A stretch of DNA of 64,000 nucleotides from Spirosoma pollinicola (GTDB taxonomy: Bacteria; Bacteroidota; Bacteroidia; Cytophagales; Spirosomataceae): positions 4,264,501 to 4,328,500 of the forward strand of contig NZ_CP025096.1 of NCBI RefSeq assembly GCF_002831565.1. The letters are read 5' to 3'. A program made the position numbers and the translations under genes. Every line of letters begins with the position of its first letter. The stretch's first letter is position 1. Below, piece by piece: positions 24,777 to 33,714 of this stretch. The notes beneath the pieces were generated by a model. That model saw only the letters and a program-made list of their open reading frames with translations. It made no database searches and was not told where the DNA came from.

Positions 24777-27700
24777 GTGAAACGCATTGAAGAACATATT
24801 TTTTTGCTGTTAGCTGTATTGTGTGTAACCTTATCGGTATCGTGCTTTTTTTTGTTGGAGCAGAATGCGCCGGGGGCTACAGATGAGCAATACTTGAGTT
24901 CTGTTCAGCAACGGGTCAAAGAAGAACTAGTAGTCAGCGCAACTGAACTTGATAGTGTAACGGCTTTACTGAAACGCAAGCCAACGCCAACCTTTGCGGA
25001 CTTAAGCATACCTACCCACTATCCTTATTTTGTCTTTCGTAAGAAGCAACTCGTCTTCTGGTCCGATCACCGGTTTATTCCCGATTTTGCCCGACTTGCT
25101 CTGGTAACAACCCCTAAGCTGGTTGATTTTGGAAAAGAACGATATATCGTTAGCCATAAACGAGTTGACGATGGGGCAGATGGTCTGGACGTATTCTCAC
25201 TCATCAACATTTATCGATATTACCACAGCAGCAATACCTATTTACAGTCCGGCTACAATCCTGATTTGTTTTCGCTTGATCCTACCACTATATCAGACCA
25301 ACGATCAACTACATTCCAAACTATTTACGATAATTCGTCAGCCTTTTTATTTTCGGTCATACCGCCCAAGGTTGATGCGTATCGTAACCATTCTACGCCT
25401 GTCAATACGGTTATTCTGGCATCGCTGGGTATAATTTTTCTAGGTCTGTATATCCTTCAACTGATGCTTCGGTTGAAACGAAAACGAAACTATGAGGTAA
25501 GCTTTATGTTGCTTGCCGCTTATCTGCTGTTGCTGCGGGCAGTGATGCTCTATTTTGGCGTACCGTTTTTATTTTTTGAGATAGACCTGTTTAACCCTAA
25601 ATTTTACGCGTCTTCTGTACTGGTGCCCTCGCTGGGGGACTTGTTGCTGAATACACTGGTTGGGGTGATATTGACTTTTTACTGGGTTCGGTATTATTAC
25701 CGAACCCAGATCTATCGTCTACTTTTACAAGTACCTGTCTGGCTACGGCCGGTTATTTCGGTTTTATGCGTAATCTTTAGTTATGGAGTATATACGCTCT
25801 GCTTTGTTGAACTCAATAATATTTACGAAAAGTCGCAGTTCACGCTGGATATCACCCTTAACATCCGCTTCTCGTTTCTTAAGATCATTTGCCTGGTCGT
25901 TTTTATTACCATTTCATTCATTTACTTCTTAGTTACGCACCTGCTGGCAAGCCTGTTTCTACGGTATAATCGAAATAAGGTTAGTCTGGGAATCGCCTTG
26001 ATTCTGGCAGGCACGTTGATCAGCGGTGGACTTTGGTTTGTACTCGGCTGGCCAGTAAACAGTATCTTCTTGCTCAATGGCGTTTATTTCCTGGTCATTT
26101 TTGCCAGTCAGTTCACAAAAACGCTTTACTCATTCCGCTACAAAACGTCGATCTATTTGTTTTTAGCCGCGTTTATTTATGCTGTAATGACGGCTTATGT
26201 GGTTTATAATCAGGAGATTAAGAAGCAATTGATTCATGAGCAGGAGTTTGCTACCCAACTCTTGGCCGAAAATGATGAATTCGGAGAGTTTTTAATGAGT
26301 AAGGCACAGGAGTCGATTCAGGGCGATGCCGATATTGGTAAGGCGTTACAAACCGATACGTTGCTTGTGCGGGAACGTATCCAACAGCGTATCAAAAGTT
26401 TGCACCTTGATAAATACTTCGACAAGTATGACATTGAAGTGTTTTCATTCCGGGCCAATGGTCGTCCGCTCGACAACAGCCCTAATGCTGTTTCATTTGC
26501 TACATTCAAAAACCGGTATCGAAAGCCCGATTATGAAACCGAATACCCCGGTGTGTATTTCGTAAATGAAGTTGGCAATCAATTTGTCAAACAATATTTA
26601 TGCTTTATTGCTATTCGAAAAGAAGGTCTGGAGTTAATGCCGGATCAATCGAAATCTGCTGATAATCAAGCTATACTGGGTGAGGTAGTGTTGGATTTTC
26701 GACTGCGTAACGAGCGACCCAAAAGCGTGTATCCTGAGCTATTGGTCGATACAAAATTTACGCAGAATCCTGATACCCAAGCCTACAGCTATGCTTTTTT
26801 TAGCGGTCCTTCTGCCCAAAGTCACTCATTAACCGATGCAAATAAACATCAGGTGCTATACACGGCAGGTAGCTATAATTATGATCGCAAATTCGATCTC
26901 TCTTTACTGGATAAGTCAACTTTGTTTGAAAGTGGTATTGCCAGTAATGGGTATCAGCACGTAGCACAACGCGGGAAAGATGGACGAATCATTGTCGTAT
27001 CGTCGGCAGAATACCCGTTCCGGAATATATTTTCCAACTTCTCTTTTCTGTATCTGCTGCTGGTATTGACGGTGATCATTGTTATTATTGGCTATGCTAT
27101 TAATTATGGCTTCTCTAAGTTCAGTGTCAACTACTCGACCCGGATTCAGATTCTGCTGAACATTGCTTTTTTCTTACCCCTCTTGTTGGTAATCGTCATC
27201 ATCGTGAATGTGATCAGTTCAAATTACATTGCCAATCAGGAGAGTACCTATATAAGCAACACACGCAACATTGCCACTAACTTTCTAACCTACTTAGATG
27301 AACACTTGCACGCACATAAACGCAGTAAGGCATCAATGGAGGAAGAACTAAGTAAGATAGCGCGTGATGCAGATATCGACATCAATCTATTTGATACGCA
27401 GGGCCGTCTTTATACCTCTACACGTCCAATTATTTATGAAGGGGGCTATCTCTCAAAATACATTAATCCAGAGGCTTACATTCACATTATTGAAGACAAA
27501 GAAAATGAGCAGCTGCTCAATGAATCGTTGGGAAGCAAGCAATATCGGACAGCTTACGTAGGCATAAAATCGTATGACGGACGATTGCTGGGCGTGCTGA
27601 GTATTCCTTATTTTTATGCCCGTCCTGAGCTGGATCGTCAGATTATTGAGGTGATAGCCTCTGCACTGAGCATCTTTACGGCCCTGTTCCTGTCCTTTCT

Positions 27701-28625
27701 GGTCCTGTCTTATTTCGCGTCGCACGTGTTGACAAAGCCACTCCGCTTATTGACACAAAAAATCAGCAAGACAAACCTCGAACGGCCAAACGATCCATTG
27801 ATCTGGCAGTCGGATGATGAAATTGGGTTGCTTATTCGGGAATATAACCGCATGTTGGTAAAGCTTGAGGAAAGCAAACAGGCCTTGGCGCAAACCGAGA
27901 AACAATCGGCCTGGCGGGAAATGGCCAAGCAAGTAGCCCATGAGATAAAGAACCCGCTAACACCCATGAAATTAACGCTGCAGCATTTGCAGCGAACGTT
28001 CCCGACGCCGAACGAAGCTGCGGGCGGGGCTAATGACCCGGCTCGTCGGATTATTTTGCGAACGTTTGATTCGCTGTTAGATCAGATTGATAACCTCAGC
28101 GACATTGCTACCTCATTTTCGGAATTCGCGAAAATGCCATTGCCAAAAAAAGAAGTGTTCGAATTAACGGGCGTGTTCAACAAAACCGCCGATCTGTATG
28201 CCGATGATGTACGAATTTCGCTTCGTCGGCAAATCACAAACGGGCCGGTTATGGCCGTTGGAGACCGGCAATTGATTGGTCGGATTCTGACCAATTTGCT
28301 CATTAATGCTATTCAATCGGTACCGGCGGGCCGTAAACCCGAAATAGACCTTAAGCTATACACCAATAGTGATGCCGTACAAATTGAAATTCATGACAAT
28401 GGCGCGGGTATACCGGAGGCTATCAGAAGTAAAGTATTTTTGCCAAATTTCAGTACCAAACGGGGTGGATCAGGTCTGGGACTGGCCATTGCCAAACGCG
28501 GTATTGAGCACGCAGGGGGCACTATCTGGTTTGAAACCACCGACGGCGTTGGCACGTCTTTCTTTGTATCGCTCCCACTAGCGGGCGTTCCTGGTCCTTT
28601 GTTGGGAGAGGCAGTTAATTACTAG
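24777..28625 (+). CDS. Large multi-transmembrane hybrid-sensor histidine kinase (NtrY-like)
   Basis: 1282 residues, GTG start (no in-frame ATG nearby). Order: membrane anchor (about 8-27); extracytoplasmic domain (30-205); a cluster of about eight membrane segments (210-470); a soluble region (480-755); two membrane segments (about 758-785 and 800-822); a Cache-like extracytoplasmic region; a membrane segment near 965-985; HAMP; HisKA with the phospho-acceptor in 'QVAHEIKNPLTPMKL' (His about 1055); HATPase with N-box 'NLLINAIQSV', 'DNGAGIP' and 'GGSGLGLAIAKRG'. No response regulator is adjacent, so the partner is unknown. Confidence 0.88.
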   Translation: MKRIEEHIFLLLAVLCVTLSVSCFFLLEQNAPGATDEQYLSSVQQRVKEELVVSATELDSVTALLKRKPTPTFADLSIPTHYPYFVFRKKQLVFWSDHRFIPDFARLALVTTPKLVDFGKERYIVSHKRVDDGADGLDVFSLINIYRYYHSSNTYLQSGYNPDLFSLDPTTISDQRSTTFQTIYDNSSAFLFSVIPPKVDAYRNHSTPVNTVILASLGIIFLGLYILQLMLRLKRKRNYEVSFMLLAAYLLLLRAVMLYFGVPFLFFEIDLFNPKFYASSVLVPSLGDLLLNTLVGVILTFYWVRYYYRTQIYRLLLQVPVWLRPVISVLCVIFSYGVYTLCFVELNNIYEKSQFTLDITLNIRFSFLKIICLVVFITISFIYFLVTHLLASLFLRYNRNKVSLGIALILAGTLISGGLWFVLGWPVNSIFLLNGVYFLVIFASQFTKTLYSFRYKTSIYLFLAAFIYAVMTAYVVYNQEIKKQLIHEQEFATQLLAENDEFGEFLMSKAQESIQGDADIGKALQTDTLLVRERIQQRIKSLHLDKYFDKYDIEVFSFRANGRPLDNSPNAVSFATFKNRYRKPDYETEYPGVYFVNEVGNQFVKQYLCFIAIRKEGLELMPDQSKSADNQAILGEVVLDFRLRNERPKSVYPELLVDTKFTQNPDTQAYSYAFFSGPSAQSHSLTDANKHQVLYTAGSYNYDRKFDLSLLDKSTLFESGIASNGYQHVAQRGKDGRIIVVSSAEYPFRNIFSNFSFLYLLLVLTVIIVIIGYAINYGFSKFSVNYSTRIQILLNIAFFLPLLLVIVIIVNVISSNYIANQESTYISNTRNIATNFLTYLDEHLHAHKRSKASMEEELSKIARDADIDINLFDTQGRLYTSTRPIIYEGGYLSKYINPEAYIHIIEDKENEQLLNESLGSKQYRTAYVGIKSYDGRLLGVLSIPYFYARPELDRQIIEVIASALSIFTALFLSFLVLSYFASHVLTKPLRLLTQKISKTNLERPNDPLIWQSDDEIGLLIREYNRMLVKLEESKQALAQTEKQSAWREMAKQVAHEIKNPLTPMKLTLQHLQRTFPTPNEAAGGANDPARRIILRTFDSLLDQIDNLSDIATSFSEFAKMPLPKKEVFELTGVFNKTADLYADDVRISLRRQITNGPVMAVGDRQLIGRILTNLLINAIQSVPAGRKPEIDLKLYTNSDAVQIEIHDNGAGIPEAIRSKVFLPNFSTKRGGSGLGLAIAKRGIEHAGGTIWFETTDGVGTSFFVSLPLAGVPGPLLGEAVNY

Positions 28626-28661
28626 ATCGCTAATCTGCTAGCGAATGCCTGGTGTAAACGG

Positions 28662-29255
28662 CTAGTCTATTTTGACATGCTTCCAGTTCTCCCCCGACCG
28701 AATGCGGTTCAGTTGCGTATGGGTAATGCCAAACTGCTTGGCAATCATTTTCAGCCGGTTCTTGTCGTTGAGTAACAGCTTCTTTATAATCCGGACTTTA
28801 CTTTCAGTCAGTTTATAATTACGCGTTTGACGGGGTAACTGGCGATTTTTGAGACTTGGGTTATTTCGATTATGCTCAATCATCTCTTCCTTCGTTACCC
28901 AGCGAAGATTCGGATAATAGTTGTTTTTCTTGTCGTGGTCGAGGTGAATGACGAACGTTTGCTCCGGTTGATCGCGCGTTAGAAAATGTTCGGCTACCAA
29001 CTTATGCACATAACGGTTCAGCGTTTTGCCACCCGACCGAATATTCAATGAGCGGTATCCCTGAATAACGGAGCCTTTTATGAATTTACTGGTGGTTGGA
29101 CTTGCAACCGTACCAGAGCGAGTTGCTGATGCCGATTGAAAACTACGTAATCGGCCATAATTTGAGACCTCGTAGTGCGGTGGATTTTCAATTCCCTCAA
29201 ATACAATTGTTACCCACTTCTCGTTCCAAAAACTTTGGCTCTCTTTGACGTTCAT
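28662..29255 (-). CDS. Free-standing NUMOD4/HNH endonuclease-like protein
   Basis: 197 residues. An N-terminal NUMOD4 module ('ENPPHYEVSNYGRLRSF') is followed by an HNH-type core ('VHKLVAEHFL', 'IHLDHDKKNNYYPNLRWVT', 'MIEHNRNNPSL'). A C-terminal helix-turn-helix-like segment follows ('LKMIAKQFGITHTQLNRI'). This architecture is typical of homing-type or phage nucleases. No intron, intein or phage gene is visible around it, so it appears to be a lone gene. It ends 36 bases from the convergent sensor-kinase gene. Confidence 0.82.
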   Translation of the reverse strand: MNVKESQSFWNEKWVTIVFEGIENPPHYEVSNYGRLRSFQSASATRSGTVASPTTSKFIKGSVIQGYRSLNIRSGGKTLNRYVHKLVAEHFLTRDQPEQTFVIHLDHDKKNNYYPNLRWVTKEEMIEHNRNNPSLKNRQLPRQTRNYKLTESKVRIIKKLLLNDKNRLKMIAKQFGITHTQLNRIRSGENWKHVKID

Positions 29256-29621
29256 GAATGAAGCAAATTTTTAGGCGCAGCTATTGTCAATAACGTACTA
29301 CCGACCTGAATAAACGTACTTAACTGTGAAAAAGGAAAAGAGGCATGATGACAATATACGATAGTAGCTTGTTACCTTTCACTCTTGCCGGAGGCCCTTT
29401 ATAATAGTATTAATGGACTCTTAACAAGAATAAGTTAAAATGGTTACCTGAATTTTCAGGGGAACAGAAAAACTTCTGACTACAAGTTGACCAATTCATA
29501 GTCAAGACATGCCCAAAATTGCCTTTTGACGACACTGTCTACAAGGATATAAAACTGATAGGCGACAGTTTTAGTTATTTGTAGAACTGCACAAACACCT
29601 AATGTGCAATTTGCAGATGCT
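29256..29621. other. Divergent intergenic region with an operator-like palindrome
   Basis: 366 bases without a supportable gene. It separates the HNH gene (minus) from the CoA-binding gene (plus). A perfect 14-bp palindrome CCTGAATTTTCAGG lies at 29447-29460. I found no clear TAnnTTTG element and no RNA gene. Confidence 0.4.
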
Positions 29622-29993
29622 ATGAATACAAACAGCAAGAAAACAGTAGTGGTAGGAGCGACCGAAAAGTCAGGCCGTTATGCTAATCTGGCAGCCTACA
29701 GCCTCCTGCGCCACGGGCATGATATTGAATTGATCGGCTTGCGCGAAGGTCAGATTGAAGGACGACCAATTCAGACGGGGCATCCAGTTCTGGACGATAT
29801 AGATACGGTGACAATGTACGTAGGGCCGCAAAATCAGCCACCCTTATACGAGTATATCAAAAGCCTGAAACCTAAGCGCGTTATATTTAACCCCGGTTCC
29901 GAAAATCCGGAATTTGAGCGCCAGTTACGAGCCGAAGGCATCGAACCCATTGAAGCCTGTACGCTGGTGATGTTATCTGTAGGGACGTATTGA
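29622..29993 (+). CDS. CoA-binding (YccU-like) domain protein
   Basis: 123 residues, a single Rossmann-type CoA-binding domain: 'KKTVVVGATEKSGRYANLAA' near the start, 'TVTMYVGPQNQPPLYEYI', 'KRVIFNPGSENPEFE' and 'IEPIEACTLVMLSVG'. Proteins of this size have no proven reaction. The ATG at 29622 is preferred over a GTG six codons upstream because it starts right at the beta-strand. Confidence 0.85.
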   Translation: MNTNSKKTVVVGATEKSGRYANLAAYSLLRHGHDIELIGLREGQIEGRPIQTGHPVLDDIDTVTMYVGPQNQPPLYEYIKSLKPKRVIFNPGSENPEFERQLRAEGIEPIEACTLVMLSVGTY

Positions 29994-30084
29994 TAATGTT
30001 ATAATGTAGAATGAGTGAATGAATAAGTAGACCAATTATTCATTCACTCATTCTATCAGTCACTCATTCTACATTATAACATTA
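29994..30084. repeat. Double inverted repeat between convergent genes
   Basis: Outer arms 29994-30017 and 30061-30084 are perfect 24-mers. Inner arms 30008-30026 and 30036-30054 are perfect 19-mers that overlap the outer left arm, so two alternative folds exist. The plus strand has no C from 29987 to 30031. The fabH stop codon (30082-30084) lies inside the right arm. Confidence 0.9.
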
Positions 30085-31089
30085 CCACTTTATCAGGGCC
30101 GATGCCCAGGTGAAGCCGCTTCCGAAAGCTGCCAGGCAAACCAGGTCACCCGGTTTGATGCGACCCTGTTCGAAGGCTTCGGTGAGGGCTATTGGGATGG
30201 AGGCTGCTGTCGTGTTGCCGTATTTCTGAATATTATTGAACACCTTTTCGTCGGGAAGATTCATCTGTTGCTGCACATAGCCCGAAATACGAATATTGGC
30301 CTGATGCGGTACTAACAGCGAAAGGTCGTCGGGTTGGTATCCATTGGCTGTCAGGCTTTCATTAATTACTTCCATGAATCGAACAACGGCGTGTTTGAAA
30401 ACGGCATTGCCATTCATGGTCACGTTATAATTTCCTTCGCCAAGGGTCGCTTCTGTGAGCCATTGGCCTTCCCGGCTGCTACCCGGATCCCTGATATATA
30501 AATCCTCGGCATAGCGGCCATCGGCGTGCAGATGCGTTGACAGAACACGGTGCTCTGGATCGGTGGTGGCCTGGAGAACTGCCGCGCCCGCACCATCGCC
30601 AAAAATGACGGCAACCCCCCGACCTTCGTTGCTTTTATTGAGCAGTGACGACTGGATTTCTGACCCAACTACCAATATGGTTTTATACATCCCCGTCTTG
30701 ATAAACTGGTCGGCTATAGAGAGCGCGTAAACGAAGCCGGAACATTGGTTGCGAATGTCGATAACCCCAATTCCTTCCAGCCCTAACTCCCGCTGCATCA
30801 GAAACGCAGAACCCGGAAAGTAGTAGTCGGGTGTAATGGTTGCATAAACAATCAGGTCAACCGCCGAGGTTTCCAGACCAGCCCGGTCGAGGGCCATACG
30901 CGATGCAGCCGTTGCCATACTGGCGTTGGTATCTTTACCATACGTGAAGTAACGCCGTTGTTTAATACCGGTCCGTTCCTGAATCCAGGCATCGGAGGTA
31001 TCCATATATTGGGTCAGGTCGTCGTTTGTGACAATGTTATCCGGCACATAAAAGCCCAGCCCTTTAATACTAGAATAAACCGTATTCAT
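30082..31089 (-). CDS. fabH: 3-oxoacyl-ACP synthase III
   Basis: 335 residues. It starts fatty acid synthesis by condensing acetyl-CoA (or a branched acyl-CoA) with malonyl-ACP. The triad is in place: Cys116 in 'DIRNQCSGFVYAL', His262 in 'VPHQANIRI' and Asn292 in 'KYGNTTAASIP'. Closely related KASIII-like enzymes of secondary metabolism share the triad, but this one has no such cluster nearby. It is last in a seven-gene minus-strand run beginning at selD. Confidence 0.9.
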   Translation of the reverse strand: MNTVYSSIKGLGFYVPDNIVTNDDLTQYMDTSDAWIQERTGIKQRRYFTYGKDTNASMATAASRMALDRAGLETSAVDLIVYATITPDYYFPGSAFLMQRELGLEGIGVIDIRNQCSGFVYALSIADQFIKTGMYKTILVVGSEIQSSLLNKSNEGRGVAVIFGDGAGAAVLQATTDPEHRVLSTHLHADGRYAEDLYIRDPGSSREGQWLTEATLGEGNYNVTMNGNAVFKHAVVRFMEVINESLTANGYQPDDLSLLVPHQANIRISGYVQQQMNLPDEKVFNNIQKYGNTTAASIPIALTEAFEQGRIKPGDLVCLAAFGSGFTWASALIKW

Positions 31090-31188
31090 TCTTTATTTGT
31101 AAAATAGCCCGTAAAAGTAGTACTTTTTCTGGCGGCATTTGCCCTATTGCCTGCCTGTACTGGCTAATCCAGAAAAAATACAACCCTA

Positions 31189-31440
31189 TTAAGCCGTACG
31201 CAACTCAAACGAGTACTCCTCCATAATCAGGTTGGCCAGCAACTGACGACAGGCGGCATCGACCGTTGCGCGGGCTTCCTCTTCGGTGGCAGCATCTACT
31301 TCAAGACTGATGTGCTTGCCAATACGAACCTTGTCGATGCTGTCCATCTGGAGATTATGAAGTCCCAGCTTAACGGCTTTGCCCTGAGGGTCAAGAATTT
31401 CCGAGCGGGTCATGATGTTAATTTCAGCGATGTAAGTCAT
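31189..31440 (-). CDS. purS: Phosphoribosylformylglycinamidine synthase subunit PurS
   Basis: 83 residues, the normal PurS length. It has 'ILDPQGKAVKLGLHNLQMD', 'DKVRIGKHISLEVDA', and the C-terminal 'CRQLLANLIMEEYSFEL'. PurS bridges PurQ and the small PurL in the three-subunit FGAM synthase of purine synthesis. Neither partner is in the window, which is unusual for this gene. Confidence 0.9.
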   Translation of the reverse strand: MTYIAEINIMTRSEILDPQGKAVKLGLHNLQMDSIDKVRIGKHISLEVDAATEEEARATVDAACRQLLANLIMEEYSFELRTA

Positions 31441-31446
31441 TACTTA

Positions 31447-31559
31447 ATGAGTGAAAGAGTGAAAGAGTGAAAGAGTGAAAGAGTGAAAGAGCGTCAGAAA
31501 GTGATAGAGGTTCACTTAGTCGCTCTTTCACTCTTTCACTCTTTCGCTCTTTCGCTCAT
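31447..31559. repeat. Inverted repeat with octamer arms between pssA and purS
   Basis: The left arm has five tandem copies of AGTGAAAG (about 31449-31490). The right arm (31521-31559) is its complement with some T-to-C changes. The plus strand has no C from 31444 to 31491. The right arm also encodes the last residues and the TGA stop of pssA. Confidence 0.85.
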
Positions 31560-32229
31560 TTGAAAAAAGTGAAACAAGAATGTAAAGCAGAATAATTAAT
31601 GGAATAGCTGCGTACTGCAAAAATAGCAAGAGCAAGGCGGAAGCTATCAGAAAACTGAATTTAATCCGGTTTTCAGCCCACCCAAAGGTTTTGAATTTGA
31701 GGGCAAAGAGAGGCAATTCCGAAATAAGCATGAACGAAAACGCAATCATCATGCCCAATGCTATGTCATTTTTCCAGATAGCATCGTATTGGGGCTGATA
31801 GCGTTCCATAAGAGGAAATGCGCCAATCAGCATTGCGTTGGCTGGAACGGGCAACCCAATAAAGGATTCAGACTGACGCGTATCAATGTTGAAATTAGCC
31901 AGCCGCAGGGCCGATAAAACCGCGATAAGAAACGCGCCGTACGAAATAACGCCCAACTCCTGAAACCAGCAAAGTTGAAAAACGATTGTGGCGGGCAGTA
32001 CGCCAAACGTCACAACATCGGCCAGCGAGTCCAGTTCTTTGCCAAAGGGACCCGACACATGCACAAGGCGGGCCACAAAGCCATCGCCAAAATCCAGGAT
32101 AGCCGCCAGCCCAATTAACCAGGAAGCTGTGTCCAGATGTCCGCGAAGGGCCATCACTATACCGATACAACCACATAGCAAGTTGCCACAGGTCATAGCG
32201 TTGGGAAGGTGCTTAAGTAGCGATTTCAT
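31528..32229 (-). CDS. pssA: CDP-diacylglycerol--serine O-phosphatidyltransferase
   Basis: 233 residues. Makes phosphatidylserine, the precursor of phosphatidylethanolamine. The CDP-alcohol phosphotransferase motif is complete: D46xxD49-G50xxA53-R54, G63, D67, D71. Six or so membrane segments fill the rest. The charged tail (SNERKSERVKE) is encoded by the octamer inverted repeat, whose TGA serves as the stop, so the C-terminus has probably been extended into the repeat. Confidence 0.93.
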   Translation of the reverse strand: MKSLLKHLPNAMTCGNLLCGCIGIVMALRGHLDTASWLIGLAAILDFGDGFVARLVHVSGPFGKELDSLADVVTFGVLPATIVFQLCWFQELGVISYGAFLIAVLSALRLANFNIDTRQSESFIGLPVPANAMLIGAFPLMERYQPQYDAIWKNDIALGMMIAFSFMLISELPLFALKFKTFGWAENRIKFSFLIASALLLLFLQYAAIPLIILLYILVSLFSNERKSERVKE

Positions 32230-32311
32230 AAATGAAGAATGAAGAGTTAAGAATGAATACTAGTGAGTGCCGATCTAGCTCTTCACCACACGGGTGGCCC
32301 CGTCTTCACGT

Positions 32312-32959
32312 CTACTTCTTCACTTGTTTCACAAAGGGGTTAGTTCGTTTCTCCTGACCGATGGTGGTTGGTTCCATGTGCCCGGCATAAACAACATAAT
32401 CGTCGGGTAATGTAAAAAACTTGTCTCGTATGCTGTTGATGAGGTCGGCATGATTGCAGTAGGGAAAGTCTGTGCGGCCAACGCTGCCGTTGAACAACAC
32501 ATCGCCACCAACTATATAGCGCTCGGCGTGGTTCACAAAAGCCACATGACCCGGCGCGTGGCCTGGCACAAAGATGACATCTAATGCCGTGTTGCCAAAT
32601 CGAAACTGATCGCCTTCTTTCAGAAATTTATCAATTGTAGACGGTTCATAACCCCTCAGGCCATATAACGCACAGCGAGTGGGCACATCGTTGAAGATAA
32701 CCATATCCGACTCATGCAGGTAGGCATCGACATTAAATTTACGCTTCACATAAGCAACCCCAAATACATGGTCGAGGTGAGCGTGTGTGAGGAGTAAATA
32801 CTTGACAGTAAGTTTATGGCTGTCAATAAATCGACCTAATGCTTCTTTCTCCGCCTGTTCATAACAACCGGGGTCTATAATGACAGCCTCGCCTGTTGCA
32901 TCGTCGGCAATGACGTATGTATTTTCCTGTAAGGGAGAGAACTCGAATGCTTGAATCAT
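32312..32959 (-). CDS. Metallo-beta-lactamase fold hydrolase (glyoxalase II-like)
   Basis: 215 residues. Zinc ligands are in 'LLTHAHLDHV' (H59, H61, D63, H64), 'VPGHAPGHVAF' and 'VVYAGHMEPTTIG'. It resembles the short GloB-like hydrolases that act on thioesters. Full glyoxalase II has an extra C-terminal domain, which is absent here, so the substrate is uncertain. It lies 21 bases after the methyltransferase gene. Confidence 0.88.
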   Translation of the reverse strand: MIQAFEFSPLQENTYVIADDATGEAVIIDPGCYEQAEKEALGRFIDSHKLTVKYLLLTHAHLDHVFGVAYVKRKFNVDAYLHESDMVIFNDVPTRCALYGLRGYEPSTIDKFLKEGDQFRFGNTALDVIFVPGHAPGHVAFVNHAERYIVGGDVLFNGSVGRTDFPYCNHADLINSIRDKFFTLPDDYVVYAGHMEPTTIGQEKRTNPFVKQVKK

Positions 32960-32979
32960 GAAAACTTATTACTAAATTT

Positions 32980-33681
32980 TTACAAAAGTAGAAACACAGT
33001 TGGTTTTTTACGTAAGTCGGGTACCTGCGTTTTCCATTCGCGGATTGTCATGGTACGGACGGAGGCATCGGGCGCGGTTAAGTTACAGGCCACGCACAGA
33101 CGTGTGTTGCCTTGACAATTAGCAATTATGTCGGCAAACAGCGCATCATTTCGGTAGGGCGTTTCCATGAAAATCTGGGTTTGTAATCGATCCATCGCTT
33201 CTTTCTCGATATACCGTATGGCGCGGGCACGATCCTGCCGTTCGATGGGCAGATACCCATGAAAGACAAAGGATTGCCCATTCATACCCGATGCCATTAA
33301 CGCCAGCAAAATGGAGGATGGACCCACCAGTGGTTCTACCCGCCAGCCCAGCGTATGAGCCATGTTGATCACTACTGAGCCGGGGTCGGCTACACCGGGG
33401 CAACCTGCCTCCGACAGTACCCCTGCGTTCCGTTTCCGCTCCATCAACTCCTGAATCTGCCGGCGTGTGTCGGAAGGGGGGGTATCTTTATCGAGATCGA
33501 AGAAGGTCGTTTCGTCGATGACACGGCTTGTTTTTAAACCACTGATAAAGCGCCGGGCTGTGCGAACGTTTTCGACAAAGTAAGCATCCGTTTTTTCAAT
33601 TATTGAGCGGATGTGAGGGGGCAGAACCTGTTCGGCCGTATCGTCGGCAAGCAGGGTAGGGATGAGATATAAAGTGGGCAT
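32980..33681 (-). CDS. SAM-dependent methyltransferase, tetrapyrrole methylase family (RsmI-related)
   Basis: 233 residues. 'MPTLYLIPTLL', 'YFVENVRTARRFI', 'GVLSEAGCPGVADPGSVVI' and 'VEPLVGPSSILLALMASG' are the motifs of the RsmI/CbiF superfamily. RsmI proper 2'-O-methylates 16S rRNA C1402. This Bacteroidota variant is shorter and has a different C-terminus, so rRNA methylation is an inference. Confidence 0.83.
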   Translation of the reverse strand: MPTLYLIPTLLADDTAEQVLPPHIRSIIEKTDAYFVENVRTARRFISGLKTSRVIDETTFFDLDKDTPPSDTRRQIQELMERKRNAGVLSEAGCPGVADPGSVVINMAHTLGWRVEPLVGPSSILLALMASGMNGQSFVFHGYLPIERQDRARAIRYIEKEAMDRLQTQIFMETPYRNDALFADIIANCQGNTRLCVACNLTAPDASVRTMTIREWKTQVPDLRKKPTVFLLL

Positions 33682-33683
33682 AT

Positions 33684-33713
33684 TTTGTCATGCTGGCGTT
33701 CCAGCGTGACAAA
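33684..33713. repeat. Hairpin between hydrolase and methyltransferase genes
   Basis: TTTGTCATGCTGG (33684-33696) and CCAGCGTGACAAA (33701-33713), a 13-bp stem with one mismatch and a 4-base loop. It fills almost the whole gap between two same-strand genes. Confidence 0.65.
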
Positions 33714-33714
33714 G

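Noticed and set aside
24777..28625. Sensor kinase as the PorY partner of PorX
   Set aside because: PorY-type kinases are much smaller with a simple membrane layout; distance and architecture do not support the pairing.
31447..31559. Possible CRISPR array (tandem octamers)
   Set aside because: The units are 8 bp with no spacers and are mirrored into a hairpin; no cas genes.
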